A stretch of DNA of 64,000 nucleotides from Magicicada septendecula (lineage: Eukaryota; Arthropoda; Insecta; Hemiptera; Cicadidae): positions 689,264,548-689,328,547 of the forward strand of contig CM068367.1 in assembly GCA_034769895.1 (NCBI GenBank), written 5' to 3'. A program made the position numbers and the translations under genes. Of this stretch, positions 1 through 12,372 are shown piece by piece. The stretch's first letter is position 1. Each line of letters starts with the position of its first letter. The notes under the pieces were generated by a model that saw only the letters and a list, made by a program, of their open reading frames with translations, was not told the DNA's origin and did no database searches.

Positions 1-2777
1 TCTTTGATTTTGTGTTGAAGATCCTCTTGACTTCGATCACTTTTTGCTTAACGAATTATTTTGGTAACTCGTGTTGTAGGCTCATCGCGTTGTGCTGGTG
101 TGATGTACAGCTGTTGAGATTTAGGAGCATCTAATAACGGAATCAGTAATTTTCAGAACGTGTGTCGGGGAGAAAATTTTTGTTCGAATTGAAGTATTAA
201 AACGGAAATACACTAAATAACAAACTTTTGTACTACGATAGGCCTAAACTTTTTGTAATGTGTGAAGTGCAGGCAGACTGAATTTAATTTCTGTTCGCAA
301 TTATATCTACAATTTACGACTACGACATTTAGATCTGTAGACTAAATATAAAGTAAATGAAACATTAATTTACAAGCAGAAAGGCCTGTTTGCAGAAACA
401 TTTAATTCAAATCTGTTCATTAATTTAGTTTTTACTTTGGTAGAAAACTTTGTGTAGTAGACGTTTCAGACTCTTAAACTTTTTGCAGACTTAAAATCCC
501 TGAGGATCTCCAATTAAAAGTTCATAAATTTAAGATTACACTGAAAACATTATAGATGCGTTCTAATTCATTAAAAACTTTCATGAGGCACCTATATTGT
601 ACTCGTGTTTATTTCATGAAGTACGATCAAAAGGTGTAAGTGTGTTACGGTAGCACGCAACGTTTGCTTCCCATTATCTGACGTGCTGTAGAGGGAATGT
701 TATTATGGTGGCGCGATTAGACTAGTCGTACTCATGAAATTGTCCTGCGTACGCACTGCTATCGGTGCGTTGCGTGTCGCGATGATTCACGACGGACGTG
801 ATCGGTCAGTTGTCGGCGTTTTGCCATCACTTCAAACGGATGATTCGGCGCTGAACTGACTCAATCTGCCGCAGCGTGTCATTGCCACCACTGAGGTCCT
901 GCTCGTCATTTGTTTTGATACGGACACATCGTGAGGATGTTATGCCGCATCTTACCGCTGGGCAATAAGATTCAGACAATCAGATCTATAAAAACATAAA
1001 ACAATTAACATATTTAGCATCTCAGACAATTGAAGACATTTACTTACAACTAATTGTAAGGAAGAATTACATATAAAATAATAATAATAATAAGCTATGG
1101 AAACATTCGGTAACGGATAAAGATATAAAGGAACAGATGGAGATACCTGATCGAAAGGTCCATTTAAACCGTATACTTAGGATGAAAGCCTTATGCGTTG
1201 TTAACCTTTTGTACAGTGTTTGGGTTTGTTCAGTAAACATAATAAAAAACAGTGTTCTATATACAGGAAAGTGTACTGTTTGCAGGAAAGTACTATATAG
1301 GCCTACATTACCACCCAGCTTCTCGTTCTGAAACGTCGTAAAACAGTGGAAGCTGACTCTCATCATTTACCCGTAGTACCGTGGCATACCTAGGTATGGT
1401 CATACGCAAAAACCGTGCCAGCGTCTCAGGGCGTGGGTAGAAAAAAAATCGTAAGTCTCCGCTCACCAGCGGCATCGTGAGTCAAGATTCTACGGCGTAC
1501 TGTCGTGTTTTGAATACCGGTGGTAGGTAACACTGTCTCTTGAGGCCCTCAGGCATCACCTCCCCACATTCCTGCAGCGACGAACAGATTTCAATCGGCC
1601 CACCGGGCTCACACCGTCAGGGTTTCGGTTACACACCCCGATCGGTACGCATACTTTGACTCAACACATCAATCTCGTTACGACCAAAGTGTGGTGGACA
1701 CCCCTGAACCACTTTGAGGAAGTGTGCGGAGAGGGAGGAGACCGCTATAAATCGGTTATTAATCCCGTTGACCTATAGGCCTACTCTCACAAAAGTTGGG
1801 ACGGGATTGTCGTCCGTCAGCCGACTAGGCACAGTCGATATAGCACAACACGACAGTGGCTCGATGTGAATCAGTAATGAAGAACTGTAAAGATTACAGC
1901 GGTGTGTCAATAAAACAAGTCGTATAGAAATTATAATCCCAATCCATGTTCACACTCTGTTAAGGTTATGTTTATTCAACGTGTGTCGTATACGATGCTG
2001 TACACGTTTTCCTTGAAAGGGTTTGTAACTGACGCTGTATACTATTTACAAGTAAGTGTTAAAATTTACTTTCATTACATAAGTGCAGTACAGCGCATTA
2101 CTTGTGAATTTACAAGTGCGACGTGTTGCTACGTCTTACCACAAACACAGTCGTGTACGCACACGCATAGGTAGATTTCAAATCTACCTTTCAAAAATAC
2201 TGAATATTTTACTGAAATAATGTTCCACTCAAAATCAACCTTCGGAACGCATTTCTTAATTTTACAAAATTTCGTGTCTACTACAAATATGTATATACAC
2301 TTTAGCACAAAAATGAATATTTCATCGTCTTCAAGACTCGGGTCCATTCTTCTGTTCTTGGCCGTGCCACTCGTCTCTTCTCCCATATAATGGGCATTAT
2401 AATTGTTAATTGTAGGCTATCACTGGTACTGTCTATTCTTTGTAACTGGTTTTTCTATTTGTTTCTACAGTATGTTATCTTCTCACTATTAATAATGATA
2501 ACATATACCCCTTAGCCTACGCCCTATACGAGGTGTCCTAAGGTACACCGCTCTACTGCCTTGAAATTTTCTTTCAAACCCCTGAATTTTGCTTCATTCA
2601 CTCCGAAAAGAATGTTTATAAATGTAATCAGTCTAAAATTACCACAGATTAAAAACTGTCGCATACTTAGTTACCGTTAATGGCTTAACATAAGACCGTA
2701 AAGTTAAATTTTACAGTAATTTAAAATAGTGAAGTATAACTTAGTGTGAGAGTAGGAAACTAAATGAAGGAAGAGAC
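1..2777. other. Spacer without recognisable gene
   Basis: AT-rich sequence with only short, low-complexity open frames and no protein motif that I recognise. A more GC-rich block lies at about 1380-1830 but has stops in every frame. Two copies of the palindrome TAGGCCTA occur at 1298-1305 and 1776-1783, and one at 239-246. I see no convincing splice-site-bounded exon, tRNA or promoter. The stretch ends at the TA that flanks the transposon starting at 2780. Confidence 0.6.
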
Positions 2778-2779
2778 TA

Positions 2780-3193
2780 TACGCTGTCCAGGCAGTGAAG
2801 GCGGCTGGAGGGTTAGGAGACCCTCACACACACACACACACACACTGACAGGCCGCCTAACAATAGACAGGGACAGGCCTTTGACCTGCGCTGCTGTCTT
2901 TTTAGTTACAGTCCACTACAATAAATTAAATTTTATTGTCGTGCTTAAACTTTTAATTTTGATTGTTCCATTGAATTCAGACTGTAATTTCATTTAAAAT
3001 AAGTCCAAACACGAAGTTTTTATGGCGATATTCAAATGTTTTACATTTATTTGTTTATTTTAAACTATTGTTAATTATTGTTAAACTTTAGAACACCATC
3101 TAAGCGACTATTATTAAAAATGATGATTATTAAAAACTAAGTTACTGATCATCTTATTTATTTTTCAACTATTTTTCTGTGACACTCCCTTTA
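2780..3193 (+). repeat. Left long terminal inverted repeat of Sailor-like element
   Basis: Pairs in inverted orientation with 5845-6251. It contains a short CA microsatellite (about 2822-2845) that the right arm has only as a GTGCGTGCGTG stretch. The inner end is marked by GACACTCCCTTT, matching AAAGGGAGTGT at 5846-5856. Confidence 0.85.
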
Positions 3194-3927
3194 ATTTTTT
3201 TTCCGATTCACCAATTGTGATACTCGATAAAGAGCAGATTGACGACCCACCTCTTTATTGTTATAATACTGAAAAAATTAATCAACATATGTAACAGATT
3301 TTAATATATAGATATCAAGATTATTTTAAAAACTCATATTTTTATTTCAAATAAACAATATATGAAATAATAGTTGTTATACGTTATCGAAATAATTGTT
3401 TGTCTTTTTACTAGCACGAACTTTTAAAAATGTTATTTATTATAAAAGTATTATATATTATTGTTTTACAGACACACAAAATGAAATGTGATATGTATCT
3501 ATGTAAATATATTAAAAATTTACTGTCCATGTTATTAAACTTTAACTATAACTTGAGAGGACGAGGTAGCGCGTCAGGAATTAAATGTGTATTATTGTAT
3601 CACGTAATTTGGAAAATAATTACCGGTATTACAGATTTCAGTAACATGCAAGAGAGACGTCCCTTCCTTACTTGGTTTACACTTGGTCGCTATAGTCATT
3701 TTTCCAGGTAGAGAGGGTGATTCACCCTCAAACCAACAAACAGTAGAGGTCATTGCTCGTGTACCGGGTACCCCGAGTGAGTCACTGATTACCCGCCGAC
3801 TTTTTTTAGTCGTTAAATAGCTTGCACGGGGTAGTGAGACCAGCCAGTCTTGTCAGAGAGCCGATCTGTCGCGTATATTGTGAGTGAATCAGTTCATTTG
3901 TGGTTAGTGTATAGTTGATTTGTGATT

Positions 3928-5374
3928 ATGAGTTCTTGTAAAAAAACGCCACGTTTTACATACTCAATGCAGAACAATGATTGCTTCTGTTCTGTTCTAT
4001 TTTGAGAAAGAGAAGTATAACGGAGGTCCTTTACTTGATACTAATAAAGTAATGCAGAGAACAGCAGATGCTTGTGGCATTTCGTTGAGAACAATACAAC
4101 GTATCAACGCAGAGATTAAAAAAAGTTTGGAAAATCAAGAAGATCCCTGTGTAGTTGAAGATATTGATTTAATCACAGCTGAGGACGATCAACAAGATAA
4201 CACCTTAAACAGCACCAAAAGGGAAAATATTATTATTCATACTCCTCGGAAGAAAAGTTTGAAGAGAAAGCGGCCAGTAACAGACATGGATGACTTCGAC
4301 AAAGGAGCTATTCGACGTCACATATTGAGCTACTATGCTCGAAAAGAAGCGCCTACCCTCAGACAACTTTGTGTGTCACTTCAAGAAGCTGGACTGTATA
4401 TGGGAGGAAAATCTTCACTGAGCTCGCTATTATCAGACATGGGATTTCAGTACAAGAAATTTAACAGCAGAAAAATCCTCATGGAAAAGCCGTCAGTGGC
4501 CCTGTTAAGGTGTCGTTTCTTAAGAAAAATGCTTGAAGTAAATATTAAAAACACTATATTTTTGGACGAGACCTGGATCAATGAAAACACGAGAAAGGAC
4601 ACTGGTTGGACTGATGGCACTATCCAAGGAACTCTCGGCGGCCCTTTGGGTAAAGGCAAACGATTGATCATCTGTCATGCTGGTGGCTCCAACGGATGGA
4701 TTAGCGCTCCCTCTTTTGTGTTCCAATCTAAGAAGACAGGAGATTACCATGAAGACATGAATGCGACTGTTTTTGAATCGTGGTTCTTCGATACATTACT
4801 GCCATCCATTCCTCAAGGAGCAACTATTGTTATGGACAATGCTCCGTATCATTCCAGGATTCTAAACAAACCACCGACATCGTCATCAACAAAAGCGGAA
4901 ATGATCAGCTGGTTGAAAGCTCGAGGTGTCCCTTTCCCAGATAACCTTCTTAAGGTGGAACTATATGCGTTAGTTCGATTACATAAGCCACCAACGCCTA
5001 CCTATGTGATCGATAAAAAAGCATCTGAGTTGGGTTTCAAAGTAATTCGTCTACCGCCCTATCACTGTCATTACAACCCTATTGAAATGGTTTGGGCGAA
5101 TCTAAAAAATTACGTAAAGGTTAGGAATACAACCTTTAAACTGGCAGATATTGAAAACCTATTTAGAGAATCTGTTGTCAACTTTACTTCCGACATGTGG
5201 ACTAAATACGTCGACCATGTACAGAAGTTGATTGATGAAGACTGGAGGAACGAGGGGTTAAATGAAGCAAGTGTTCAGGAACTGATTGTAAACTTAGCAC
5301 CTGATGACTCCGATGAGGATGAATATGACGACACCACTGATGAAGACGATTTTGGTTGTGCACCTATAGTATAA
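3928..5374 (+). CDS. DD82E (Sailor-type) transposase, probable 1-base frameshift near N-terminus
   Basis: This is the transposase that would cut and rejoin the element ends in the nucleus. From the first in-frame ATG at 3977 it is open for 465 residues. An HTH-like segment (TADACGISLRTIQRI) lies near residues 28-42, and a second helical DNA-binding region at about 105-175. The catalytic acids are D197 in FLDETW, D287 in VMDNAPYHS and E370 in NPIEMVW, so 82 residues separate the second and third. The block between them includes a PFPDNLLKVELYALV segment and RLPPYHCHYN just before the glutamate. The C-terminus is an acidic tail. The natural start is probably the ATG at 3928: it reads MSSCKK and then leaves frame at an A7 run (3940-3946), while the downstream frame remains open and protein-like (HVLHTQCRTM) above 3977. 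One base fewer would join them. Classification by spacing is recall, not a search. Confidence 0.85.
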
Positions 5375-5740
5375 AGTTGCACTCAACCCAAGCTACATTT
5401 AGCAAAACAACAAAATTGCTACATTTTGTAAATATTTTATTAGATTTTGATTTTTAATTGTTGTAAATTTGTAAATATTGATAAACTTGTATATAACTTT
5501 TAATGCGGCCATCGGCAGTCTCAAGCCTGCAAAATAAGCATCAGAGTTTTGAACGCAGAGAGAAAGTTAATTTTAAAATTCCGAGTATATACCGTACTTA
5601 GTTGAATTTTGAGCTCGAGTTTAAAGCCTTGTATAAAAAAAGTAAAGTAGCCTAACTATTTAGAATTAATTTGACGTGTAGTATAAAAATATACTAAAAG
5701 TAATGCTTCCGCTACGATGAATATACAAAAAGCCAGCGAG

Positions 5741-5844
5741 ATCGGCCGCTGGCAGTTCTCAGTGTCATTTGACGGGCCGATTTAATCGGCCGCTAGCAGT
5801 TCCAACAATGAACCATAGGGCCATTTAACCGGCTTCTGGCATCC
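5741..5844. repeat. Subterminal tandem motif in the Sailor-like element
   Basis: Three imperfect copies of ATCGGCCGCTGGCAGTTC start near 5741, 5785 and 5828, spaced about 44 bp apart. They end directly at the inner edge of the right inverted repeat. A weaker relative occurs near 5505. They could be accessory transposase-binding sites; that is inference. Confidence 0.5.
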
Positions 5845-6251
5845 AAAGGGAGTGTATCAGAAAAATAGTTGAAAAGTAAATTAAATGATCAGAATCTTAG
5901 TTTTTAATAATAACATTTTTTTAATAACAGTCGCGTAAATAATTCTCAGAAGTTTAGCAATCACAATATTTCAAAATAAACAAATAAGGGTAAAACATTT
6001 GAAAATCGTCGTACAAACTTCGTGTTTGGACTTATTTTAAATGAAATCACAGTCTGAATTAAATGGAACGACCAAAACTATAAGATTAAGCAGAATAACA
6101 AAATTTAATTTATTATAGTAAACTGTATTTAAAAAGACAGAAGCACAGGTCAAGTGCCGTCCCCCGTCTATTGTTAGGCGGCCTGCCAGTGTGCGTGCGT
6201 GAGCCAAGGGTCTCCTAACCCTCCAGCCGCCTTCACTGCCTGGACAGCGTA
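5845..6251 (-). repeat. Right long terminal inverted repeat of Sailor-like element
   Basis: Reverse complement of 2780-3193. Shared landmarks include the outer CTGCCTGGACAGCGTA, GTCTATTGTTAGGCGGCCTG in the middle, and AAACTTCGTGTTTGGACTTA further in. A TA duplication follows at 6252-6253. Confidence 0.85.
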
Positions 6252-6253
6252 TA

Positions 6254-7894
6254 AGTCATATGCATGCCGTCACCAGTGCTCAATTATTCTGGGGGGTGGC
6301 GGAGAGGGGAACGTTATGGTAATATTGAATATTTGGCGTATGGTCAAATTTCTGAAAGATTAGGGTCATTCTTTTCTACTTTTATAAGTCTTAATCTTTT
6401 ACTACCATTAATATAATTGATATATTATTTTACGCATATATAATTTATTTTTAAATTTTCAGGTAATTTAAAGACTGTATTAATTCATTAGAATACGTTA
6501 CGTGTAGAAATTAAGAAAATTCTATATTAGCACTTCCAACGGCCAAATTACTAATTCTTGGATCTAACCACAGCGTATATACTAATTTCTGAGCAAGCTT
6601 TATAAGTTTATATGCAACCACGAAAGTAACAACAAATTATAACAAGAAAATAATAACAAATTTATAGTTATAATCAGCGGCCCTTTTTTTCTCACATCTG
6701 CCTTAGAGCGACCAAAACTGACCGCAGCGCGCACTTTGTCAAACCCCGTTCATATAATCCCCTAGTTCGGGAATTCGCTAATAAAATTAATTCAGTTTTA
6801 GTTCCTGAAAATTGTATTAAAGTATCTAACAGTAAGCGTGATTAATATGGAAAAAATGCAACAAGGCTACGCAAAAATGTTTGGTTTCTTTCCTGCATCT
6901 TTATTAAATTGAGAAATATTTCACAGAATAATTGAGATGTGTAACTTAATCTGTATTCACAAAACCTTAAAGTTATTATATAGTGTAAGTTTAATTTTGT
7001 AATTTTTTAAATAAAAAAGTAAAAATTACATGTTATATTATACAGATTTTTGACAAATTTCTCTTATTTCTCCTAAATTCAGTGGGGGTGAGTGTGCACC
7101 CTTGACACCTCTAGGGGAAAGCATTTGTTTTTCTTCAGATAAATTTTTTCCAGAACGTTTTTTATGTTTTCAATTAATGAAAAAAGAAACAGTGAAAAAC
7201 AATTTTTCATTTTAAAAAAGCTAAAGAAAAATTGTGTATAATGCATATTTATTAATGGTAAAAGATATGCAACACTTTCGCCAAAATAGCCACTGTTTTT
7301 GAAAATGTGTATATTTTTAAAGCTATTGAATTTAAATCCGTAAGCCTACGTTCAATTGCTTTGGTGGCATGGCCCTATCATTTTCTTATCCTTTAAATTT
7401 CATGTCGATTGACTTAATATTATTATAGTAATAATAAAAAATCTTACCTTTGGTGTTAATAAAAGTTGAATGAAGAACGAAGACAAAATGATAGAACCTA
7501 ATAGATAAAATGCATAATTGAAAACTTATATCAACTGTTTACATTATAGGCCTCCACTCAACACAACGATCAACCTATCAAAAACTGAATTTTAATACAT
7601 GTATGGATAAATGTGTTGGCATTCTACAGTACACCATACAAGCCAAACACTGTTTAAAGAAAACCATGTAATAATTCACTATTAATGATTCACTTCAGCG
7701 ACTAGTTGCTAAAACAATAACAGCCCAACAACGCCGCGTGAACTGTCGGGTTTGTTTACAGGTGCTATTGTTTTCGGTTACTTTCTCAAGTTATAGCTTC
7801 TACATAATACAATAATACAAATAATATATTTATAAATATCTAGTACTCTAAGGAAATTTAAACGTAAAAAAATGAATATTTTTCCTAAATTGAG
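6254..7894. other. Spacer without recognisable gene
   Basis: AT-rich sequence with homopolymer runs and no open frame that carries a recognisable domain. Nothing else could be supported. Confidence 0.6.
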
Positions 7895-7964
7895 AAAATA
7901 GCACCCCAGGGAAAATGGCACCCTGTGCGGACCGCACCCCCGCACCCCCCTAGGTACGCCACTG
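7895..7964 (-). mobile_element. Possible hAT-type transposon end
   Basis: The stretch reads GCACCCC..., then ends CCCCTAGGTACGCCACTG at about 7964. On the minus strand this begins CAGTGGCGTACCTAGG, a terminus I recognise from hAT-like elements in many arthropods. I could not find a matching opposite end or an 8-bp duplication, so only this end is called. Confidence 0.35.
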
Positions 7965-8220
7965 GTAATCCCCCCTCTCATGGCAAAAAACTTAAAAACG
8001 TGACTCGCACTCTGCGTGAATAACACAAGTTACTGTCTAACTAAAGGCTTCTTAATCTGAACGAACTGTTGTTAATAAGGTAATGTTCTGATCGTAAAGA
8101 CACAAATTCAAACCCATGGACTAAAGTTTTGAGAACGAAAGAGCTGGCCATCACAGTCTGGCTGGGTGTAATCGTTGTGTCACATTTCTTGAGTAAATTA
8201 CATTAAATCTGCTGCTTCAC

Positions 8221-8257
8221 ACGCGCGCGCGCGCGCGCGCGCACACACACACACACA
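8221..8257. repeat. (CG)n(CA)n alternating purine-pyrimidine tract
   Basis: About 22 bases of CG alternation run straight into CA alternation. Such tracts are classic Z-DNA formers. It behaves as a microsatellite, with no gene attached. Confidence 0.9.
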
Positions 8258-8330
8258 TCTGCTACATTAAATTACACAAGGCGTCATTGATTTTATCACT
8301 GGCAGATACTGTACGTGTCGAACATTTAAT

Positions 8331-8368
8331 GAGAGAGAGAGAGAGAGTGAGAGAGAGTGAGAGAGAGA
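8331..8368. repeat. (GA)n microsatellite
   Basis: GA repeats interrupted by occasional GT, ending in GAATGAG. Confidence 0.9.
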
Positions 8369-8704
8369 ATGAGTAAGAAGCGAAGGCGTGGCGATAGGGC
8401 GACGTGGAAGCCATACACACCTAATAAAACTCAAAAGAGTGAGGACAGTATCAATAAAACCTGCTTAGTAATTGTTATTGTATTACATTAGGCATTGTAT
8501 CTGATACATAAAAGTACAGTAGTCAAGGTCTTCTTTGCAGTTTAGTAAACTGCGTGTTGTTATTTTGACAATTCACACTGATCACAGTCAGCCTTGATCT
8601 GCTAACACTTTAATTGGCCTACATAACGATTACAAAATTCCCACTCATCTGTGATTATAATGTATAGAGTCAATAATTTTTGTATAATGTGAAAATGCAA
8701 ATAG

Positions 8705-8707
<3 letters not shown>

Positions 8708-8781
<74 letters not shown>
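8708..8781. repeat. (TG)n microsatellite
   Basis: About 37 uninterrupted TG units. Confidence 0.95.
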
Positions 8782-8783
<2 letters not shown>

Positions 8784-11700
8784 GAAATAATGAAAGTCAG
8801 ATTGATGGAAATTAATTGTGACGGATAATGAATGATAGGCGGCTGGCCGTTATCTGTTTTATATTCTTTTATATTCTGATTAGACCTTCAGAGTGACCGT
8901 AACAAATGGCGCATGAACATTATTTATGTGATTTCAAATGTGCCGTTCCAGTCAAAGTACCGGCTCTTAACTTTTATGTACACTCTGTGAGTTATATCTA
9001 ACTGTTTTCGAAGTCTCCATACAAGAACCGGTCGTTAGTCGAGAGTCGCCATTGTTAATTTCCGTGTGTGGGTCAGTATACTGTGTACTCGAGTATACTT
9101 AACAAATACTCTGCACCTTCAGAGTCAATTTAAGACGTCTAAAGTCTGAGGTGATGGAGATACAAACGTGATAGAACATTCAAAAGTCTCAAAGTGAAGT
9201 TTTTAGGAACGATTACGATATTTTTCGAATTGGAGCAATTTCGTAATTTCGATAATTGAAGCAAACACTGCCAGACGACAGCAGTCGAACTAGGCATTTT
9301 GGTGACAAAAAAGAAACGAACTCTTTAATCAGCCGAGGCCTTCGCAATAGTGTCCGATTACAACTCCTATCTTCAGTCTATAGGTTTGGTGAAGTTGTTT
9401 GTTATTTTATCTATTTCTTGTTACTGACAATTGTCAGTCGGCTTTACGTTATACAGAAACGGTATATTATTATTATTATTATTATTATAAATTATTATAC
9501 TTTCAACATTACATCTTGACATTATAAGAATAATAACGGAGTATGCGCACCAACCACCAATGTACTACTACTACCTGTTTCAACAAGAACAACTTCTACT
9601 ATGACGAATACTACTACTAGTGCTACTTTGTTCTACGACGAGGGAGGACATGCCTACGCACCATCAGGAAACGTCGTGCTTAAAGCCCTATCTTTCTTGC
9701 CCTAGCGAGAACCACCGTGGCACTAGGTTTACACAATGTTGCTAACTCCTTGGCTGTTTTGTTCCAAGTCCTTGCCTTGAGTAATGTTTATATTGAAGCG
9801 CTACGGCGGTCTCAGTTCGTTTTTTCTTTCGTACGACTTTCTCGACGTAAAGAGCCACTTCGGTCCAGAAACAGTTCCTAGGGAATTTGCATGCATAATT
9901 TTCAATTAGACATATTCGCCTTTATTGACAATTTTGTCAGCAGAGACTAGAGTAACTGCCAATGGAAGACCTAATTATAATTTGGGAGTTTTCTTAAAGA
10001 CATTTTTCTCAAAAAGAGTGCTACACAACCTTATCTTAAAATATGTAGTTATAATTGTATACAACGTGTATTACTAGTATTATATATGTACTTACTGTTT
10101 TAACACCATCCTAATGTTTAATGTTTTAATAGCGTTTCTATTCCTAATTTAGCGTTTTCAATTATATTGTATTTGCATATGGTATTCGTTCACAAAAAAG
10201 TGTTTAGATAACATTTTATGAAAACATAACATCATAAAGTCAATTTTAAAACCTGACAAAACATGTTTCCTTTGTAAAAACTTCAGTTAATACGTTTTAA
10301 AAGTCAGCGTCTACACTATTAGTTATGTCCATATTTTTTAATCCCTAACAACTAGTGCAATCTCGTTGCGAATCTACCGGCTTGAACTTGAAAAATGAGC
10401 CGATTAGAAAGAGTTAGGAGAGACTGTGGGAGCGGAATTGAAAACATAAACCACAATAATTACAGATTAACACGTTACGGACATTTACGAGACATGTTTT
10501 TACCTACGCCTCAATCGTTTGTCCTTCCTCGCTTACATCAAGGTCGAAATCTCGCAGAGATTCGTGTCGAGACCTGTACCTAACATTTCCCTTAGCGGAT
10601 ACAATATCGCGGTTATAAACACTTCCATATAGAGGTTTATACCGTGGAAGGAATACATATGAAATGCGAGCAGTATAGAGTTTGAGATAACTAGAGTTTG
10701 AAATGTCAAGGCTTATTACGAAGGTTCATGGTTTCATTTGGTTAGGAAGTAAAAACTTATAGGTACAATTCAAACCAGGATAGAGAGCTAATAATGATAG
10801 TAATAATAATAATAGCTAGGTAGATAGGTAGCTAAGTGACCAGCTGACAAAAAATATGCCTATGCAATGCTTGGATAAATGAAGATTTTGTTACGGCATT
10901 ATAGTACTAATTTAGTGTCGTGTTAGTTGTCAGCTTACGCTACTGTCAACTTTCCTCCAAATTCGTCATGGCTCCAGTTCATGTTAATGTTCATGTTTAT
11001 CTCCACAAATAATATTGGTTTCTTCTGAATGATAAAGAGTGCTTGAATTCTTTAAGTCGAATAGTTAAGAGCTAATGACAAAGTTAGCCACATTGCCCTC
11101 GATGTCTACTTTATGGGTCAAATAATTTAACCCCACCTTCTCTGAACTCTAAGCCGTGTCCCTCGTAAAAACAATAAAAATTTAACTGTTTGTAAAGGAG
11201 TGCTAATGCTTTAGTAGTCTTTAAATTGTATAGAAACTAATTTCTTATACACAGTGAATTTCTTTAAAACACGGAAGACGGCAACATTCATTAACAACAA
11301 GCAGATTGCAACTGTAGTGTGAAATTTTAAAAGGAAACTCACCTCGATCATCGTTAACTGTGACTGGTTACAAACATGCATCGAATGTTAGCTTATATAT
11401 GGTTTATAGAATCAGTGTATCGACTCTGCTTTGAGGAGCTTTGAGAATATATGTGCAGAAATTTCGTTTACGACTTCAGGAACCTTATAAACCTGTAGGT
11501 GTTCTAGGAAGATGAAGATATGTGGTGCTATCAGCGGGATGATTTATGCATGGTAAACAACAACAATCGAGCAGTATATACGAGTTACAGTAAATTTAGC
11601 TAATCACAGACATAAGCGCTTCTTTTGGAATTCGCAATATGGCATCCTGCTGGTGTCAAGAAGAGGTAGGAATTAAATATTCAGTAACATGTGTTTTCTT

Positions 11701-12107
11701 AATAATAATAATTTTTTTGTGAACAAGTGCTGCTTATGTTGTATCAAGGGCAGATTTTAGAGGAAAAAACTTGAATTAAGAGATTCACCCCCTCCATCGC
11801 TCTTTGTGTATCAGAACGTAATTGTCGGCAGTTTCAAGAGAATATATTTAAGGCGTAATAACACAAAAGCAGACGCAAAGAAGAAGGAAAAGAACATATG
11901 ATGACATTAGGAATAATTCTCAGATAACTTTAAAACTTCCCAGATATTAAAATTTACAAAAACGATTTAATTATGGATATTGTTTTGCAATATGATTTTT
12001 AGTTCTTAGCGGACATGAACAGCCTTAAAAATTGTGAAATACGGTCAAACAACATGCTACTACTATTGGGCGTGTGTTCATATTCGCTCATATTATTCTT
12101 GTTATTC
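8782..12107. other. Spacer without recognisable gene
   Basis: AT-rich, with a short ATT/ATA triplet repeat near 9468-9490. The open frames here (for example 9256-9519 and 10395-10583) are short, show no domain, and could not be assigned to a gene. Confidence 0.55.
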
Positions 12108-12372
12108 TAGTTAATAATAAGCTAATTAATACTTTATATTTTTAAAACAAGAATATATTTTCTATTGTTTTTTAGAGTGTTTCGACAGTTTTAAATTACG
12201 GTCATCATCAGAAGTAGAATGTATAAATATAAACAAATATATTATTTGTAGGCCTACATTATACTTCTGATGGTGACAGTAAATTAAAACTGTCGAAACA
12301 CTGTAAAAAAAACAATACAAAATATATTCTGTTTAAAAATATAAAATTTTTAATAATTATTTAATATACGCC
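12108..12372. mobile_element. Foldback (MITE-like) element with hammerhead-like cores
   Basis: Two arms of about 110-125 bp face each other around a short centre that contains TAGGCCTA (12249-12256). Both arms share GTGTTTCGACAGTTTTAA followed by ATCAGAAGTA, and an outer part with GAATATATTTT. Each arm, read outward from the centre, holds CTGATG(A/G), one T, a GAC...GTC stem and GAAAC (plus 12267-12299; minus 12211-12179). The sequence has no coding capacity. The target duplication is unclear because the flanks are A/T-rich. Edges are approximate. Confidence 0.65.

Larger units (their letters stand above)
2780..6251 (+). mobile_element. Sailor-like (DD82E) DNA transposon with long TIRs
   Basis: A 3,472-bp IS630-Tc1-mariner type element. 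It starts TACGCTGTCCAGGCAG at 2780 and ends with the reverse complement at 6251. A TA dinucleotide flanks each end (2778-2779 and 6252-6253), which is the target duplication expected of this assemblage. Its inverted repeats are unusually long, about 410 bp per arm (2780-3193 and 5845-6251); they match perfectly for roughly the outer 45 bp and at very roughly 85% by eye further in. Between them lies one transposase gene on the plus strand. From memory, the DD82E spacing of its acidic residues is the signature of the 'Sailor' group. The open transposase suggests a fairly young copy, but the divergence of the arms argues that it is not very recent. Confidence 0.85.

Noticed and set aside
1380..1830. 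Coding exon in the GC-rich block
   Set aside because: Stops in all frames and no domain.
7080..7964. Complete hAT element between CAGTGGGGGTGAG (7080) and CGCCACTG (7964)
   Set aside because: The two ends resemble each other only loosely, and the flanking eight bases do not match.
12179..12301. Functional hammerhead ribozyme
   Set aside because: Core letters are present, but an extra base separates CUGAUG(A/G) from stem II and I could not find a stem I; reported only as hammerhead-like.
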